This document shows positions 39,086-52,000 of a DNA stretch of 64,000 bases, piece by piece; positions within the stretch are counted from its first letter, which is position 1, and every line of letters starts with the position of its first letter. Origin of the DNA: Hymenolepis diminuta (taxonomy: Eukaryota > Platyhelminthes > Cestoda > Cyclophyllidea > Hymenolepididae); assembly GCA_900708905.1 (NCBI GenBank), contig CAADRB010000024.1:1274723-1338722 (forward strand). The letters are read 5' to 3'. Position numbers and translations under genes: made by a program. The notes beneath the pieces are model-generated. The model was not told the DNA's origin. It saw only the letters and a list, made by a program, of their open reading frames with translations, and made no database searches.

Positions 39086-39548
39086 TAGAATTATACTGAA
39101 ATTTTATAACAATAATTTTTGTATAGATTATACAGTTATAATGCCTTAAGTTAAGGGAGGGAGATTTATTTTCGAACTCTCTTCAATAGTCAACCAAGAG
39201 TTGAGCAAAGTAATCGACATTTTCTTATTCATTTACTGGTGCATATCAAGATTAGTAGTCGGAGACTTGGTTGAGTATACTTCTTTTCAAAATGGATCAA
39301 GAGGTCGATTTTTCCCGAATTTACATAATAAATAACTAATCCATTTTAGTAAGTGGTGTATAAGCACCTTTTACTGCCACTGAACCCGTTTCAAGAAGCC
39401 ATTTAATGAGTGGAATGGGATCTGTGTTTCTTAAGAGCTGCGTGAATGATCTGTTACCTGAAGTAATGAAAAACAATCAACGTGGTTTGGTGATTAATAG
39501 ATGATCTGTGTCACTTAATCATTCCGCTGTTATGGAGATTAGATAAGT
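39086..39548 (+). repeat. Left arm of long inverted repeat (463 bp)
   Basis: Starts at TAGAATTATACTGAAATTTT and runs into the assembly gap at 39549. It is the reverse complement of 44549-45011. Over roughly the outer 380 bp I count only a handful of differences; the inner 80 bp diverge more. No coding sequence was recognised in the arm. Confidence 0.95.
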
Positions 39549-39634
39549 NNNNNNNNNNNNNNNNNNNNNNNNNNNNNNNNNNNNNNNNNNNNNNNNNNNN
39601 NNNNNNNNNNNNNNNNNNNNNNNNNNNNNNNNNN
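39549..39634. other. Assembly gap (86 N)
   Basis: Run of 86 undetermined bases directly at the inner end of the left inverted-repeat arm. Its true length is unknown. Confidence 1.
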
Positions 39635-39635
39635 A

Positions 39636-39809
39636 CTTGACGATATCGGAAGTGAATCATACTCAAGAATCCGTGTCCAAAAGGAGTTTATCGTGCGGCC
39701 CGCCACTGAGAGTCTCCATATCGCAGGCGCCATCACCCGACTCCATAAAGGCACTTTTTTATTAAGGCCTTCAGAGCTTGAGTATTTTGAAGTGGTCCCT
39801 TTTGCATAA
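39636..39809 (+). CDS. Possible 3' terminal exon, unrecognised (57 aa)
   Basis: Directly after the gap a frame stays open to a TAA at 39807-39809. It includes IRVQKEFIVRPATESLHIAG and ITRLHKGTFLLRPSELEYFE. It is richer in G+C than its surroundings and its composition looks protein-like. The 5' part is lost in the gap. The opposite strand is also open here, so strand and reality are uncertain. I cannot name a family. Confidence 0.3.
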   Translation, partial: LDDIGSESYSRIRVQKEFIVRPATESLHIAGAITRLHKGTFLLRPSELEYFEVVPFA

Positions 39810-41988
39810 TCTCAGCTTTAAGGCGACTTGGTGACGGTTACACTACATAATGGTTTTCAAGATCGAAAGTTTACATTTATCTGAATTTTTGCAACTCTGC
39901 ATTTCACAAACTATTTTGCATTTTTCAGATAGTGGAATTAAACAAGTTTAAAGGGTTGGGCGATGATGCCACTCCCGTCCTAGATGTTGCGTAGTAGTTT
40001 CTGGCACAAGCTACGCTTGACAGCAAGCACAATTCAACTCATTGACTAGCTGATTAAATATTATCGCCAGCAATGCCATTTCATATACATAATTTTCCCC
40101 TAATTGCCCAGATCTGAGCTAACATGGATTTAACAAATCAGAGCTCAATGAAGTTTACTCGAGTGGTGAAATGACTGCTCGGGCTGAGTTGCAAAACTTG
40201 GTATAAGTTTAAACCACTGTCCGTCTGTTGAAACCTGAGCATATTTTTTCTCTCTAAAACAAAATCTCTTAAAGGAAATTCTTTTTAATCCGTCTACTGT
40301 CGCTGTTTAAATAAGGTCTTATCGTGGCATTTACTTTGCGCTTTTTACAACTGATAATTTGGATATTTACTTCTAATCTAACGTCTGGGATGTCAAAAGC
40401 CCACTCCAGTCTCACATGTCTAAGTTAGAAGGAAGAATTTGCAACATTGGATCAGTGTTGGGGCTGTGTCATTCTTATAATTTTAAAAGAAATACTGTTA
40501 GGGTTTAATCTGGGAGGACTCTAGTGAACTCCGCTACGTTAAAATCTCGTAAGAATGTGTCATCCTTAGGGACTAGCCATGAAAGTCAATGAGGAATTGA
40601 AACAGGTTGACAAACATTCAAATTAATAGACCAATAAATATGCGCTGGGTTCTGTGGATAGATATTTACTGCGAAATCAACGGAAAAGCTGTGAAATATT
40701 TTAATTTTGGAGTATGAAACACGGAGCTACTCATTAAATAATTAGTGTGTAATACGAATCTAAAATAATCGAATTATACCCTGACATTCTAAACCTATAC
40801 TCAATCCTCCCCTCTTTATCCCTTATTGGACTATTTCGCTGCCATCCGAGTACAGTTTTGTTCCTTCTGTTAAAGGTGTAATATATTTCCCCTGCTTTAA
40901 TGATGTTCAGAATGGCTGGTGAATAATTAACAGGCAAGAAAAGGATGACAAGGAGAAACTTAAATTGCGATACTGCATCAAAACTAGGTGAGCTATCGGT
41001 AGATGTCACTTATTCAGTTCTAATCTCAGCTAATTTAAATACTGAATTGAATCAAGGTCATTCATAATTTAAGCATAATTGGAAAATTTTACTCATTATT
41101 TTTAAATGCAACCAAGTGGATATAACGAAAAAGATAGACAATTGTACCAGGCCGATGCGATTTTAAATAATCGAAGTCGATGAGGAAAAAAGGAATACTC
41201 GGTTAAATGAACAGGATACAGCAGAAGAGAGTCTACTTGAGAACCACGTTTGCACCTCACAGCATGCATTGATTATTTAAAGGAATTTGAAGCAAGACGC
41301 GCAAACTTGTGGAGAAGGAGAAGGGGTTCAAAAACTTCAGAAGTTCTTTACTCAATCCAAATCGAAATCGCTGCCACACATGCCACTCCGAATGATCTTG
41401 TAATTGTTGTATTCATAATTTTTTACCCTCTCTCTTTTATTCATATTTGGCAATTAGGAAAAAATTTTATCGGGTACTAAAGGTTTCAAAGGCAAACAGG
41501 TTTATATGGTGCAAAATAAATAACGTGGTTTTAAAGGAGTTGAACTTTGATGTACGTATTTAATGTGTATGAAATTCAAGTCGATATAATGGATATATTT
41601 CAATAAGATAAAAGAATTTCAGATTTCGGAGAAAAACTATTGTCACCACCCCGCTGCATCGCATTTTGCCCGAAACTGATCAAAAAGAAAGTGTGAAGAG
41701 TAAATTTACTATACTATAATTAAAAATTTATTTTACAATTCACTTTTCATGATCAGAACATGACTGACCATTGCTCACGCGCTTGAGTCTATGTTTTTAG
41801 ACAGCCTGTTAGTAACCAGAACAATTTCAAACTCTTTAACGTCGGTTAACTAGTTGCTAATTTAAGATCACCATGTACCCGGGAATCAAATGTTGATGTC
41901 AGTCTTATTCAGTCAGTATTCGTATTCATGTACTTCGTAGATCTAAACCACCTTCAGAACACAATCCTCTCATTCTTCTAAATCTTAA
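39810..41988. other. Interior of inverted repeat, no assigned gene
   Basis: AT-rich, with short frames only (e.g. 40734-41009 minus, 41250-41480 plus) that show no motif. Confidence 0.45.
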
Positions 41989-42279
41989 ATGATGTCGCAC
42001 AAGCCTGGATTCCCGCTCTGCCTTCGCCGACTCGTCAATGCTACCATTTTGACAGCTTCTACAGCCCCGATTCTCATCTTTATCTTCTACCACCACAATC
42101 CGATATTCAGATCTTTCAAACAGCTCCTATCATCATTGACTGATCAGGCTCCTACCGCAAGCAACCATAGTCCAGCATTATCTCAGGCACCCCCCTACAT
42201 CCGGCGACCCTCAAATCCTATCGTGCAACAAACTCACATCGACCGACTGGAAGATGAAAGAACATTTTTAAGTGCATAA
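41989..42279 (+). CDS. Possible small single-exon membrane protein (96 aa)
   Basis: The frame MMSHKPGFPLCLRRLVNATI... has a hydrophobic stretch at about residues 18-34 (ATILTASTAPILIFIFY), a Ser/Pro-rich middle and a charged C-terminal end. The segment is clearly richer in G+C than its flanks. No family was recognised. It lies between the arms of the inverted repeat, so it might be cargo of a mobile element, a small gene or chance. Confidence 0.35.
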   Translation: MMSHKPGFPLCLRRLVNATILTASTAPILIFIFYHHNPIFRSFKQLLSSLTDQAPTASNHSPALSQAPPYIRRPSNPIVQQTHIDRLEDERTFLSA

Positions 42280-44548
42280 ATTCTCCTGAATATTCAAAAT
42301 AACATGTACTCGTTTAATCACAATGGTGACCTGACTTCTATTGGAAAAAAAAACTTTTCTATTCCTGTGTCATAACATGGACGTGATTTTAGCCGAGATT
42401 TAAAAAACTCGCTAGAAAATTTATTAAAAACAAAAACAGTGGTTAAATTTGATTTGAATACGTAAAGAAATAATTGATTCATTGTAAACTTATCATTTTT
42501 ATCAGGGCTTCTTACATGTAATTTCGTCATTAAATAATTTTTGAAGATGGGTTCTGAATTCATTTGTGATTTATCAATTTCGTCTGTCCTTGAAATAGGA
42601 AAGTAATGGGAAAGTGGTTCTCTATTTTTCAACTTCAAATACCCTTTTTAACAATCAATTTTCTCAGAAAACTGTGACAAACGAAGAACATGCTTGCCGT
42701 GGAGTTTTATTTGAAATTCGAATTATACCTAACTACTTGTCTGTAATACCTGTAAACCGTCCAGGACTTTATTATAGCACCTGTTGAGTTCCGGATGTCA
42801 GCTCTTGACAGTCTTGCACGATCCGAGTGCGTACTTCTGCAGTGATCCACTGCCAGATTTGCACTTTAACAATTGGTCTTCAAGCCTCAATCTATGCAAA
42901 TATAACATTCCAGAGATGAGTCCTAGTTGCGTTTTTTGCATTAAATATAAAATGATTGGTTTGTACCTTCATGGCCTATTATTTCAAATTTTATACATTA
43001 AGTTCTGGTCTCAGGGCTATTCACGTCAGGGTAGTGCTTCACGTCAAAATCGGTAGATCAACTTGAAATATCGGAAAGGTCCATGATAGCCAAAGACTGT
43101 CCAACTGAGGTGTGTTAAGGTGCTCCCGATATGCCAGAGTTCATTAGAGTTATCTCAATTTAAAGTATATCAGGAAAAGGAGTAAGTTAGTACCCCATTC
43201 AGGGCTGACATTTTGAAGTTGACCATGATGTAGCGTTATTCAAGCTTTGTTTGAAGTTCTGGTCTCGTTAAATCATTTCAGTGTTTACAAAGTATTAATT
43301 AACTTAGTTCTTTAAACCCTTGACTGCATATGAATATCAACTGGCCTTCTTTCTACCCCCGTGAACAGGAGAAAAAGTTTTATGAATTTTTTAACTTTCA
43401 TCTTTTAGCGGGAAATAGTTGGAAACCGAATAAAAATGAAATCAGTCCACAATTAGGGCAAAATTTGGAAGTAAAATTCTGTTTATTATTGGATAGCAAA
43501 AATTTTAAAATCAAAAGCTTTCAACTTTTCTCACTTCCAGATAAAGCACTCTTCATGACTGACATATCCTCTTAAAAATTTAATTATCTTAAAGCCTAAA
43601 GGGAGGCATCAAACTTGCTTACATCAGAGGAACGAGAATCGATATGGATCAGGGGTAGAAGAAAAGAGGGAGAGACAGTTGTGAGAAGCAGAGCTGGTTA
43701 CACGTCTAAATTGAGTGCGTGAAAGTGATATTGTGTGTAAAGGCTAGATAAGGTACGTTTATAGAGACTGTCTGGTTTTGTCTCCTCTGTGAGTTACTCT
43801 GTAGCTGTTCAAGCTGATCAGGCCTAGGATTCATTATGTGGAGACTACAAACTAAAACCCTATTGTTTTAGTGTTAGTCACCCATCTCATATAGTGTAAC
43901 TAAGTGCATATGAGAAGAAAGGACCTTAATTTAATTATCAATCGTATAATCAAGTATCATTGTTTGAACAAAATTTTATAAAATTTCGAATTAATAATTA
44001 GTATATTAGTTCGAAAGCCTACCTCAATCTACTACAATCCCTTCTGTTTTTCGGAAATAACTGTTTGTATTATGGGAAATCTAGACGTTCGAACTGAACG
44101 ATGAATAAGTTTTAATGGTAAGATATGCGCAGGAAAATGGTTAGAAAATATTCAAAACAGAAGATCTGTCTACTTAATCTTAATGAAATTTCCTGCTAAT
44201 GTGCAGTTTACAGGACAGTGCTCAACTGCTGGTCTTAGTTGTGGTTCATGGGAACACAAATTTTCCGATTTCTCCTAAGCTCTTGAGTAAACTTAATGAA
44301 ATATTTGACTGAGCGAACACGACAATACGAACCGAATTAAATATTAATATTACATGTACTTGATTATACAATGACCAGTAAATCTAGGTATCAGAGATAA
44401 GATTTAGACGGTAAGATGAGAGAAAAGAAAGTGAAACCTGAAGATAACGGGTTTGAAAGGTATGATTTTCAAGGAGTTCATGTCGGTTTTAGAGTTTGGA
44501 AGTACTTAATTTATAGAGGTTGTATTTTGCTTCCCAAAACGTTGCAAC
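42280..44548. other. Interior of inverted repeat, right half
   Basis: No gene supported. The frame at 43330-43575 (MNINWPSFYPREQEKKFYEF..) has no known motif. Confidence 0.45.
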
Positions 44549-45011
44549 GCTTATCCAATCTCCATAAACACGGAGTGATTGGCTGACACAGACCATCTAT
44601 TAATCACCAAAGCACTTTGATTATTTTTCTTAACTTCAGGTAACAGATCATTCACGCAGCTCTTAAGAAACACAGATCCCATTCCACTCATTAAATGGCT
44701 TCTTGAAACGGGTTCAGTGGCAGTAAAAGGTGCTTATACACCACTTACTAAAATGGATTAGTTATTTATTATGTAAATTCGGGAAAAATCGACCTCTTGA
44801 TCCATTTTGAAAAGAAGTATACTCAACCAAGTCTCCGACTACTAATCTTGATATGCACCAGTAAATGAATAAGAAAATGTCGATTACTTTGCTCAACTCT
44901 TGGTTGACTATTGAAGAGTGTTCGAAAATAAATCTCCCTCCCTTAACTTAAGGTATTATAACTGTATAATCTATACAAAAATTATTGTTATAAAATTTCA
45001 ATATAATTCTA
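44549..45011 (-). repeat. Right arm of long inverted repeat (463 bp)
   Basis: Reverse complement of 39086-39548; the outer end is ...ATATAATTCTA at 45011. The sequence immediately outside the two arms is unrelated, so the outer borders are sharp. Confidence 0.95.
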
Positions 45012-45793
45012 TATTAAACTCGTAATTGAAAGTTTAAAAAATTACTGACTTGTACCTCCTTCCTAACTGTCAATTGCTTATTAATGAACAAAGAAAACGA
45101 AGTCAGTCAACCGCCTCATCGTACCCCATTTCGCTTGTTTCTCACATCCCAATTTGCCCTCTCTCAATACTGACGCCTCCGCTTTCCCTAATCTCTTCGT
45201 CTCCTCCTGCCAGCTCTCCCCTCCCTCATTTTCAATTGTCCAGTTCAATCTGTACAAGCCACCTCTTAAACTTCTGACTTGATAAAGGCTCATGCTCTCT
45301 GTTAACCCTAGAAAGATCACTAGTTCTATGAAGGGATGTCTTGATTAATTTGGACAGGCTCTTAAAAGTAACTTTATTAATAGGATTAGAGCCACCTTAA
45401 GAGTCTTGAATTATTTTCGGGGAAACCGTTTATACATTCATTATTTATGAGTGAAAGAAAATCTACAGGAAAGAACGTGTAAGAAAGGTGAATTGAAAAT
45501 AACGTCAAATTTTTTGTGTCCATAACCCTAGATCACCCATAAAATATCGACTGCTGAAGGCTGCGTGCACCTCCTAATTTGTTTTGTTGGATAACACTTC
45601 TGTTTAACAAAAGAGATAATTTTTTATTTAATCCATTAGACAAAAAGCGATATTAAGTTAATGATTAAAAAGAAGTGGGGATTGAAATGCATGGGGGAAG
45701 ATGAAATTGAGAAGTTCTGAAGTTGAGAAGAAATTTCTCAGAAGATTGACATTCGATTAGTGTATGGTAATGCTCGTAATTAATTTCCGTTAG

Positions 45794-46140
45794 ATATTAG
45801 CCCCGCCGATGATTGGGGAGAATTTGCACATGTCTGCATTTTTTTCAAGAACAAAGGCATTAATTTCCAAGACGAAAGTCTGGTTCATTTATGGCATACA
45901 CTTTTATCTGAAAACACGTCGAAAAGATTGGATGGTGACAAGGCCTCCGTCTGTACAACTGTAGAGTGCTTAGTAAATCTGCAGAAAATATTAAACTAGT
46001 GACATTTTTATAACTATTATTTATTTCACCTCCCTCAAATTTTATAATTTGACATTTTTATATCAATAATTCGATGTCATGCCTCATAACAAAGAGAACC
46101 GGTCCGAAATTCCAGAGTTGTGTCGCCTCATCGAGTCGAG
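45794..46140 (+). other. Two open segments resembling exons, unrecognised
   Basis: After a possible acceptor (CCGTTAG|) a frame from 45794 reads ISPADDWGEFAHVCIFF and on to SLVHLWHTLLSENTSKRLDG, stopping at 45997-45999. A donor at TTA|GTAAAT inside it could skip the stop. A second segment (about 46097-46140) reads NRSEIPELCRLIESR and ends at CGAG|GTGAAT. The composition looks protein-like but I know no family, and the join is a guess. Confidence 0.3.
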
Positions 46141-48919
46141 GTGAATGAAATTTCGTCAAAGGATTGTAATAGGATACGAGGATTGATCTTCTGGTTGATA
46201 AAGGGTCAACTTTAACAGTACTGTTTAAAAGTTGAAGATTTAATAATGGTTCAGGAATGCTTTGGGCAGAATTATATCATAGAAGTATACTGAATCAAAA
46301 AATTTTAACGCAAATTGTAAGAAAATTTAAGAAGCCAAATTCTGGAAGGAAGAAATTTCGTCGATGAAGATTTGCTCCATAAACCTCGAATCTTCTCTCT
46401 ACGGCTACACTGTAATGACAATAAACATTGATTTTGTAAATATTATATTTCCTCGTTAATAAAATAATGCTTATTCAACTTTAGTTTCAGAAACACAACA
46501 CACCCTGTTTCATCTTGAAATTTAAACCATCAGAGCGCAGCTGACATGTAGACAACAACAAAATGAAAAGTTGGGGTCTTATTCTTCTTTTATTACTTAT
46601 TAAATAATTTATTTTTATTTATTTATTTTAAAACTTGTAATAGAAACAATAAGCTAACTGCTAAAATGAATTTATTATTTTCTTCATGAGAATGCACACC
46701 ATTTGGAAGGGTTAAAGTCCTCTTGTATTGGAAATAAATCAGCGCTGTTGTAGCGCCCACTTGACGAATCGCATTGAATAAAGTTTGAAGGGATCGAGTT
46801 TTCTACTATCATTACTACTACGGTTGCTATGGCGCAAAAAGGCGAAGTCTGAGAAAAGAATATGGATCCAACGCCAGACCACTTTATTGATAAGAGATGA
46901 TAGAATAAAGGAAGCGCAGATGAGTGAGAAACTAATGGGACTAAAAACATTTCTCAGTCGCTATTAGAGGAAGTATACATGCATTCATCCTCAAAACATG
47001 TTACCGTGAATCAATCAATCCCGCCGATTATTTGGTGACACTAAAAGAAAAAGGTGGGTAATTTTCGGAGCTTACTCGAATATGGAGATATTTAGCTATC
47101 AGAATTACATCTTAATTGAGAAAAGGGGGAGAGAGGTATCTGATGATTTCAACCCCTGCAAATACAAGATTTTTGTTGCGCAATCTTCCTCTGTTCTCAA
47201 GGCACTAATGGTCATTTATTTGGATTAGAAAGGACGAAGGACAATCACAAAAACTGACGATTTTTCGAAAAGATTTACACCGGAGACACATACTATGTGA
47301 GTTAGCTTAAGTAGTAATGGTAGCGTATGTTCAGTGTTAGAGCTGATCCACTTCTAGATGGCAAAAAAATATTTCCATTAAAAAAGAAAATATTTTGTGA
47401 ATTTACGCCGTCATATTATCTTATATTTGATATTAAAAAACGATATATAAAGTTTGTTGAAACTTGTGCAAGACCAGAATGGCCAAGAAAAAATAACTTA
47501 AAAATTTATTGTTGATTATTCAAAAAATTGTTATTGATTAATCAGTAACAATTTATTATTGATTATGCCCAATATGAAGGTGGCTGGATTAAAGCCACTG
47601 CTGAGTTTTGGCTTTTCCAGGGTATTTTGGAAGCTAATTATTTTCCAACGGGTCTACATGATTTTAAACTGTCCATTAGAAACAGTTGATATTCGTCAAG
47701 TCACCAAACTGTAGAGATTAGAGTAGAGCTTAGCAACAACAGGCAGTACTTCCCAAATTCAGAATGCCAAGAGTTATGAATTGAAAAACCACAATGAAAT
47801 TCTAGAGGGTGAGAGTGAAGAGATAAAGCCTGAAACACCCAAAGGGAGTGAGAGGACTCAATACGGACACGGCAACCACCGCAGACGGGATGGGTGCGTA
47901 GGAAATTGTTTACATAAGTTGAGAACAGCGAAAGACTGAACTTTCAAGAGCGGGAGTACACGGAATGATTCAAATATGTCAGTATGGGTGGAGAATGCAT
48001 CAGCATATACGTCATTAGGTCTACATGGACAGCCAGTTTGTGTAGACGTTTGTGTTATAGCCCTTCAAATGAACTTCTAAAGAGAATGCGGTCAGAAAAT
48101 AACCGTAGGCTGTAGCTCATCAGAATTCCCAAGTTTATATACACATTAAATCTACCAGCAGTACTCAGACTGTTACTAAGCTTAACCAAACAATCCTTTC
48201 ATGTTATTTTCTGGGGATGACTTACCTCTCTAACCCCCATTTCACGGTTGGACACATTCTAAGTGGCTTAGGTGCGATAAAGCATATATGAAAAGACTTA
48301 AAATAAGCAAATCCGTGTCAACTAGAAAGTATAGGGACGAAAAAGAAGCCCTATTCAGTGAATCCATGAACGGCGTGTGTGATATAGGGATCAATGCATT
48401 GTATATTGATTTAAGTTGAACTATCCACCCAAGTGTTTTATGTGGAAAGATGATACAAATATCGGAGTCCTCCAAGATGCCTACCTTACCAGGCCGGCCG
48501 TTTTCTGGCATTCTGTTGGATATTTATATCCTGCCAAGAACTATATAACCCCGCTTTTGGGTGACCAATTTGTCAAACCATTGACACAATCTTGCCTCCT
48601 TTCCACCTTGTTGTGTGGGGAGGAACGTGATAAGTTAAAAGAGCGATAGCTTATCTAGACTTTCGAAACTTCGACGCAAGATCACGTAAGGTCACTCTCC
48701 TTTCAATACACACAAAATTCATTCGTACGCAAATTATGAGGAGATTTAATTATTTCCATCTTTAAATCAAGAACCCTTATCATGATCAGCAGTACATCAT
48801 CTTGAATTTGAAACACCTCTTATACCGTAAAAGAACAACTGGGAAATCCCAAGTACAGACAGTCTCACAAATGTCAAATCGAAAAAGCATAATCTGATAA
48901 AAATAGTCTAGTAATTCGA

Positions 48920-48956
<37 letters not shown>

Positions 48957-49024
48957 TAGATCAAAAGCTTGTAAAAAGAGGGTTCAAATACACAAAAGAA
49001 TAGGTTTGATCAGGATTGAAAGCT
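46141..49024. other. Intergenic region before SLC35D 3' end
   Basis: AT-rich, with no recognised gene. Frames near 46684-46967, 47327-47515 and 48242-48649 exist on one or both strands without motifs. It ends with the AT microsatellite. Confidence 0.45.
48923..48955. repeat. (AT)n microsatellite
   Basis: About 33 bp of uninterrupted AT dinucleotides, just downstream of the SLC35D stop codon. Confidence 0.98.
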
Positions 49025-52000
49025 CTAGGCTTTTTGTTCAGGTGTAATTTCAGTTGGAGTACTTAGTTTGCTCATATACATGGAGATCCCGTAGGTGATG
49101 GCGCCGATTGTACTAAAAAGAAAATTAAGCATTAACTTTAAAATTCTCAAAAAAACATTGAGCAGGTTTTTTATCCACAATAAACTAGTCATGAAACCGA
49201 AAACTCGATAATTGTGTTATCTGCTTGACTTTAAAAAAGTGACAAGTAGGAGTAAATAAATAGGGCCCAAATCAATTAAACTGCTCCCAGGCTGCTGCGA
49301 ATACCAGGCCAAGTGGTCGAATTAGATGTGCAAAATTATGTGCCAAAATTTGAAATATCTCGTTCGAAATTAGGATAAAGTGGACGTCCAAGAGCAAAAA
49401 TTTTCTTGTATTTTAAATTTATGTAGAGACTAGTAGAAAACATGCTGGAGCAAAAGCAAGAAAACTTGACCTTCACCTTCGATTTTAAGGTTTGGGTCTT
49501 AAGTTAATTGAAGTTTTGTAGAGGGTTTTCTAACTGCAAATCTTAGCCTGTGCTAAATAAATACCTCTTAGGTAATGAAAAAAGACGGAAACCCTCATCC
49601 GCTTCTAGATAGACGTTCTTCCTTCAAGTTCTTTTAGAATATGTGAAATTCTTGGGAGAATCGATATCCAGTATAATTTTCCGCTAAACAACGTTTGAAC
49701 TAAGCTCCAATCAAGGAGGTTATGAGAAAAAATAAGCGATGATTGATACTCGAGCTGAAAAATAAACATTTTCAGATTTTGTTGGCTTCTCTGTTTAAAT
49801 GCGAACTTCAACAAAAAATTAAATTAAATAGGTGTTATTAGCAAGAATTTTATTGAACTACATATGGAATAATTCAACAGATCAAAATAATTTTGAAGCC
49901 ATAAATAAGAAAAATCTCCTACCTTATCTCTAGCTTGGGAGTTTATCAATAAAAATATCTGGCCCACTCAGAGAAGTGTTATAAACATTTGAAATGGGTA
50001 GAGGGAAGGCATTCTGGAATCACCTTTATGAGAGACTCGTATTTTACCACGTGTTGTCGACTAGAATTAAGTAGTGTGATTGACCATCTACATCACTAGA
50101 TGATGAGCCCCAATCTGGGGAGCTCCGACTTGGTAGACATGAATGCCGGCCACTGCGCCACTGGTGCACAAGTAGTTAAACTAATTAAATAAAGATGGTG
50201 TTGTTACCTGCCAAAGCTGTATGGGAATGTTATATTCTCAAAGCGTGCTATGTTGTACAATGAGAGAGTTAGCTAACATGTGTCAATTAAAGGATAAGCT
50301 TGCTCTGACAGCGAAATCCTACAAAATGACAATTAAGACAACTACAACTTATTCGCATAAGCTGAGGATGTTTCCAGATCCATGCATTGAATCGTCATCA
50401 AAAATTGTGATGATTTGTTTGCAGTAATTTTCATTAAAAAATTTCAAAGAAAAAAGTGAGCACAAATATTCTGATTTATGAGGACTAAAAATCTCCAATG
50501 CTAAATACGTATGTATCATTTAGAAAGTCTACAACTATTTTTATTAATGAAAACATGCCAAACAAGTTTCACTTTAGTTAGGAGGTAAAATAGTTACCGA
50601 AATATGATCTTTGCTTTCGAAAATCCTTTACATCTTTACTCGCGTTCTTTTAATATAAGTTATAATAATCAGTAAACTATAGATTCCAAAACCCAGATTT
50701 TCAGTTACGCTGACATATTAAAATATTTCAGATAGATTGGAAACTTCTATGGGATTGCACTGTTTCAAATATTTGAAACTCATTAACGCTAATCCAGCTA
50801 TTGGAATAGCAAAAAAGATAGTCAAACGTCTCCATTCACATAAACAGAAGATTAATATGGAACGCTAATAACTGAACGTAAAAATGAAAATACACATAGA
50901 ATCAACCCAAAACGAAGATAGAACGTACCTGATAGTAACTCCACAGAAATTAACAATCGTGAAAATGTAATCTCCACCAACAAACATTCCACCAAAGGAC
51001 ACGACCGTATTCTACAAATAGAAAACAAGACATAATAAAGGTTAGAAATTAAAGGAGGGGACGTTCTGCAAAATCATACCTTCATAACACCAATCACACT
51101 GGTCGTTAGTGCAGATGTGAGCCGCGTGCATTCAAAGGTAAGGAATTGCAGAGTGACTGCCGCCAAGCACGAGAATAGAAAACCAGCGACAAACCAGACA
51201 TTAGACCATAGAGGATAATCAATAACCTATCAGTCCAATAACAGATATCATCAATCGGCCCAATCAATACGAAATTAAAAGTAGCATATAAAGACGACAT
51301 ACATTCCGAACTCTGCCTGTCATAAGAGTGAGCATAAGCATGAATGGAAACATGAATATAGAATTGTAGAACAGGAGAGTTGTACTGGAGAAATTGTGCT
51401 TTGAAAGACGAGATTTGGTAAGGAGACCCTTGGCAGCGGTTGAGACATTGTTGATAAAAATAAAGCCATATCCGATTAAATCAAAATTTATGTCACCACT
51501 AGGAAATGTCAAACCAGATTTGAAAATGTCATTACCTGACAGCTATAAATGCACCAGCAACCATTGTACAAAGAGCAACGTGGGTTAAACATGTATGTCT
51601 TTTACTAAACGATTTATAAATTACTCCAGAAATGTATAACCCACCCAAAGAAGTAACGTTCACCGAATAAAATAAAGAAGTTCGATATTCGTCGTAACGC
51701 GGAAAATAATGGCAGACTACACATGACTCTTTAAGTTTAATAAAGTATACCTAATTGCACCAGTTCCGGCTAAGCCCATTGTTACATCGATTGCATAAAT
51801 GCATGAAAAAGGAATAATCTAATAAGGTAACCTAAAACAATACCCAGAACCTTTGATATAAGACTTCTGCTGGGTCTAGGGATTGTCGTAACTCCACATA
51901 ATTTAAGAAAAAACAGAATAGCGAAGGTAACAAACATTTGAGCGGCAGCTAAGAAAACTGGGGAGGGAAATCTAACAAATATTAACAGTAATAATTATAA

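Noticed and set aside
45081..45320. Open frames on both strands just right of the inverted repeat
   Set aside because: Caused by a pyrimidine-rich low-complexity stretch (CTCC/TCCT); the peptides are Ser/Pro simple sequence.
48242..48649. Overlapping frames of 77-89 codons on both strands
   Set aside because: Neither shows a domain, splice site or composition that favours coding.
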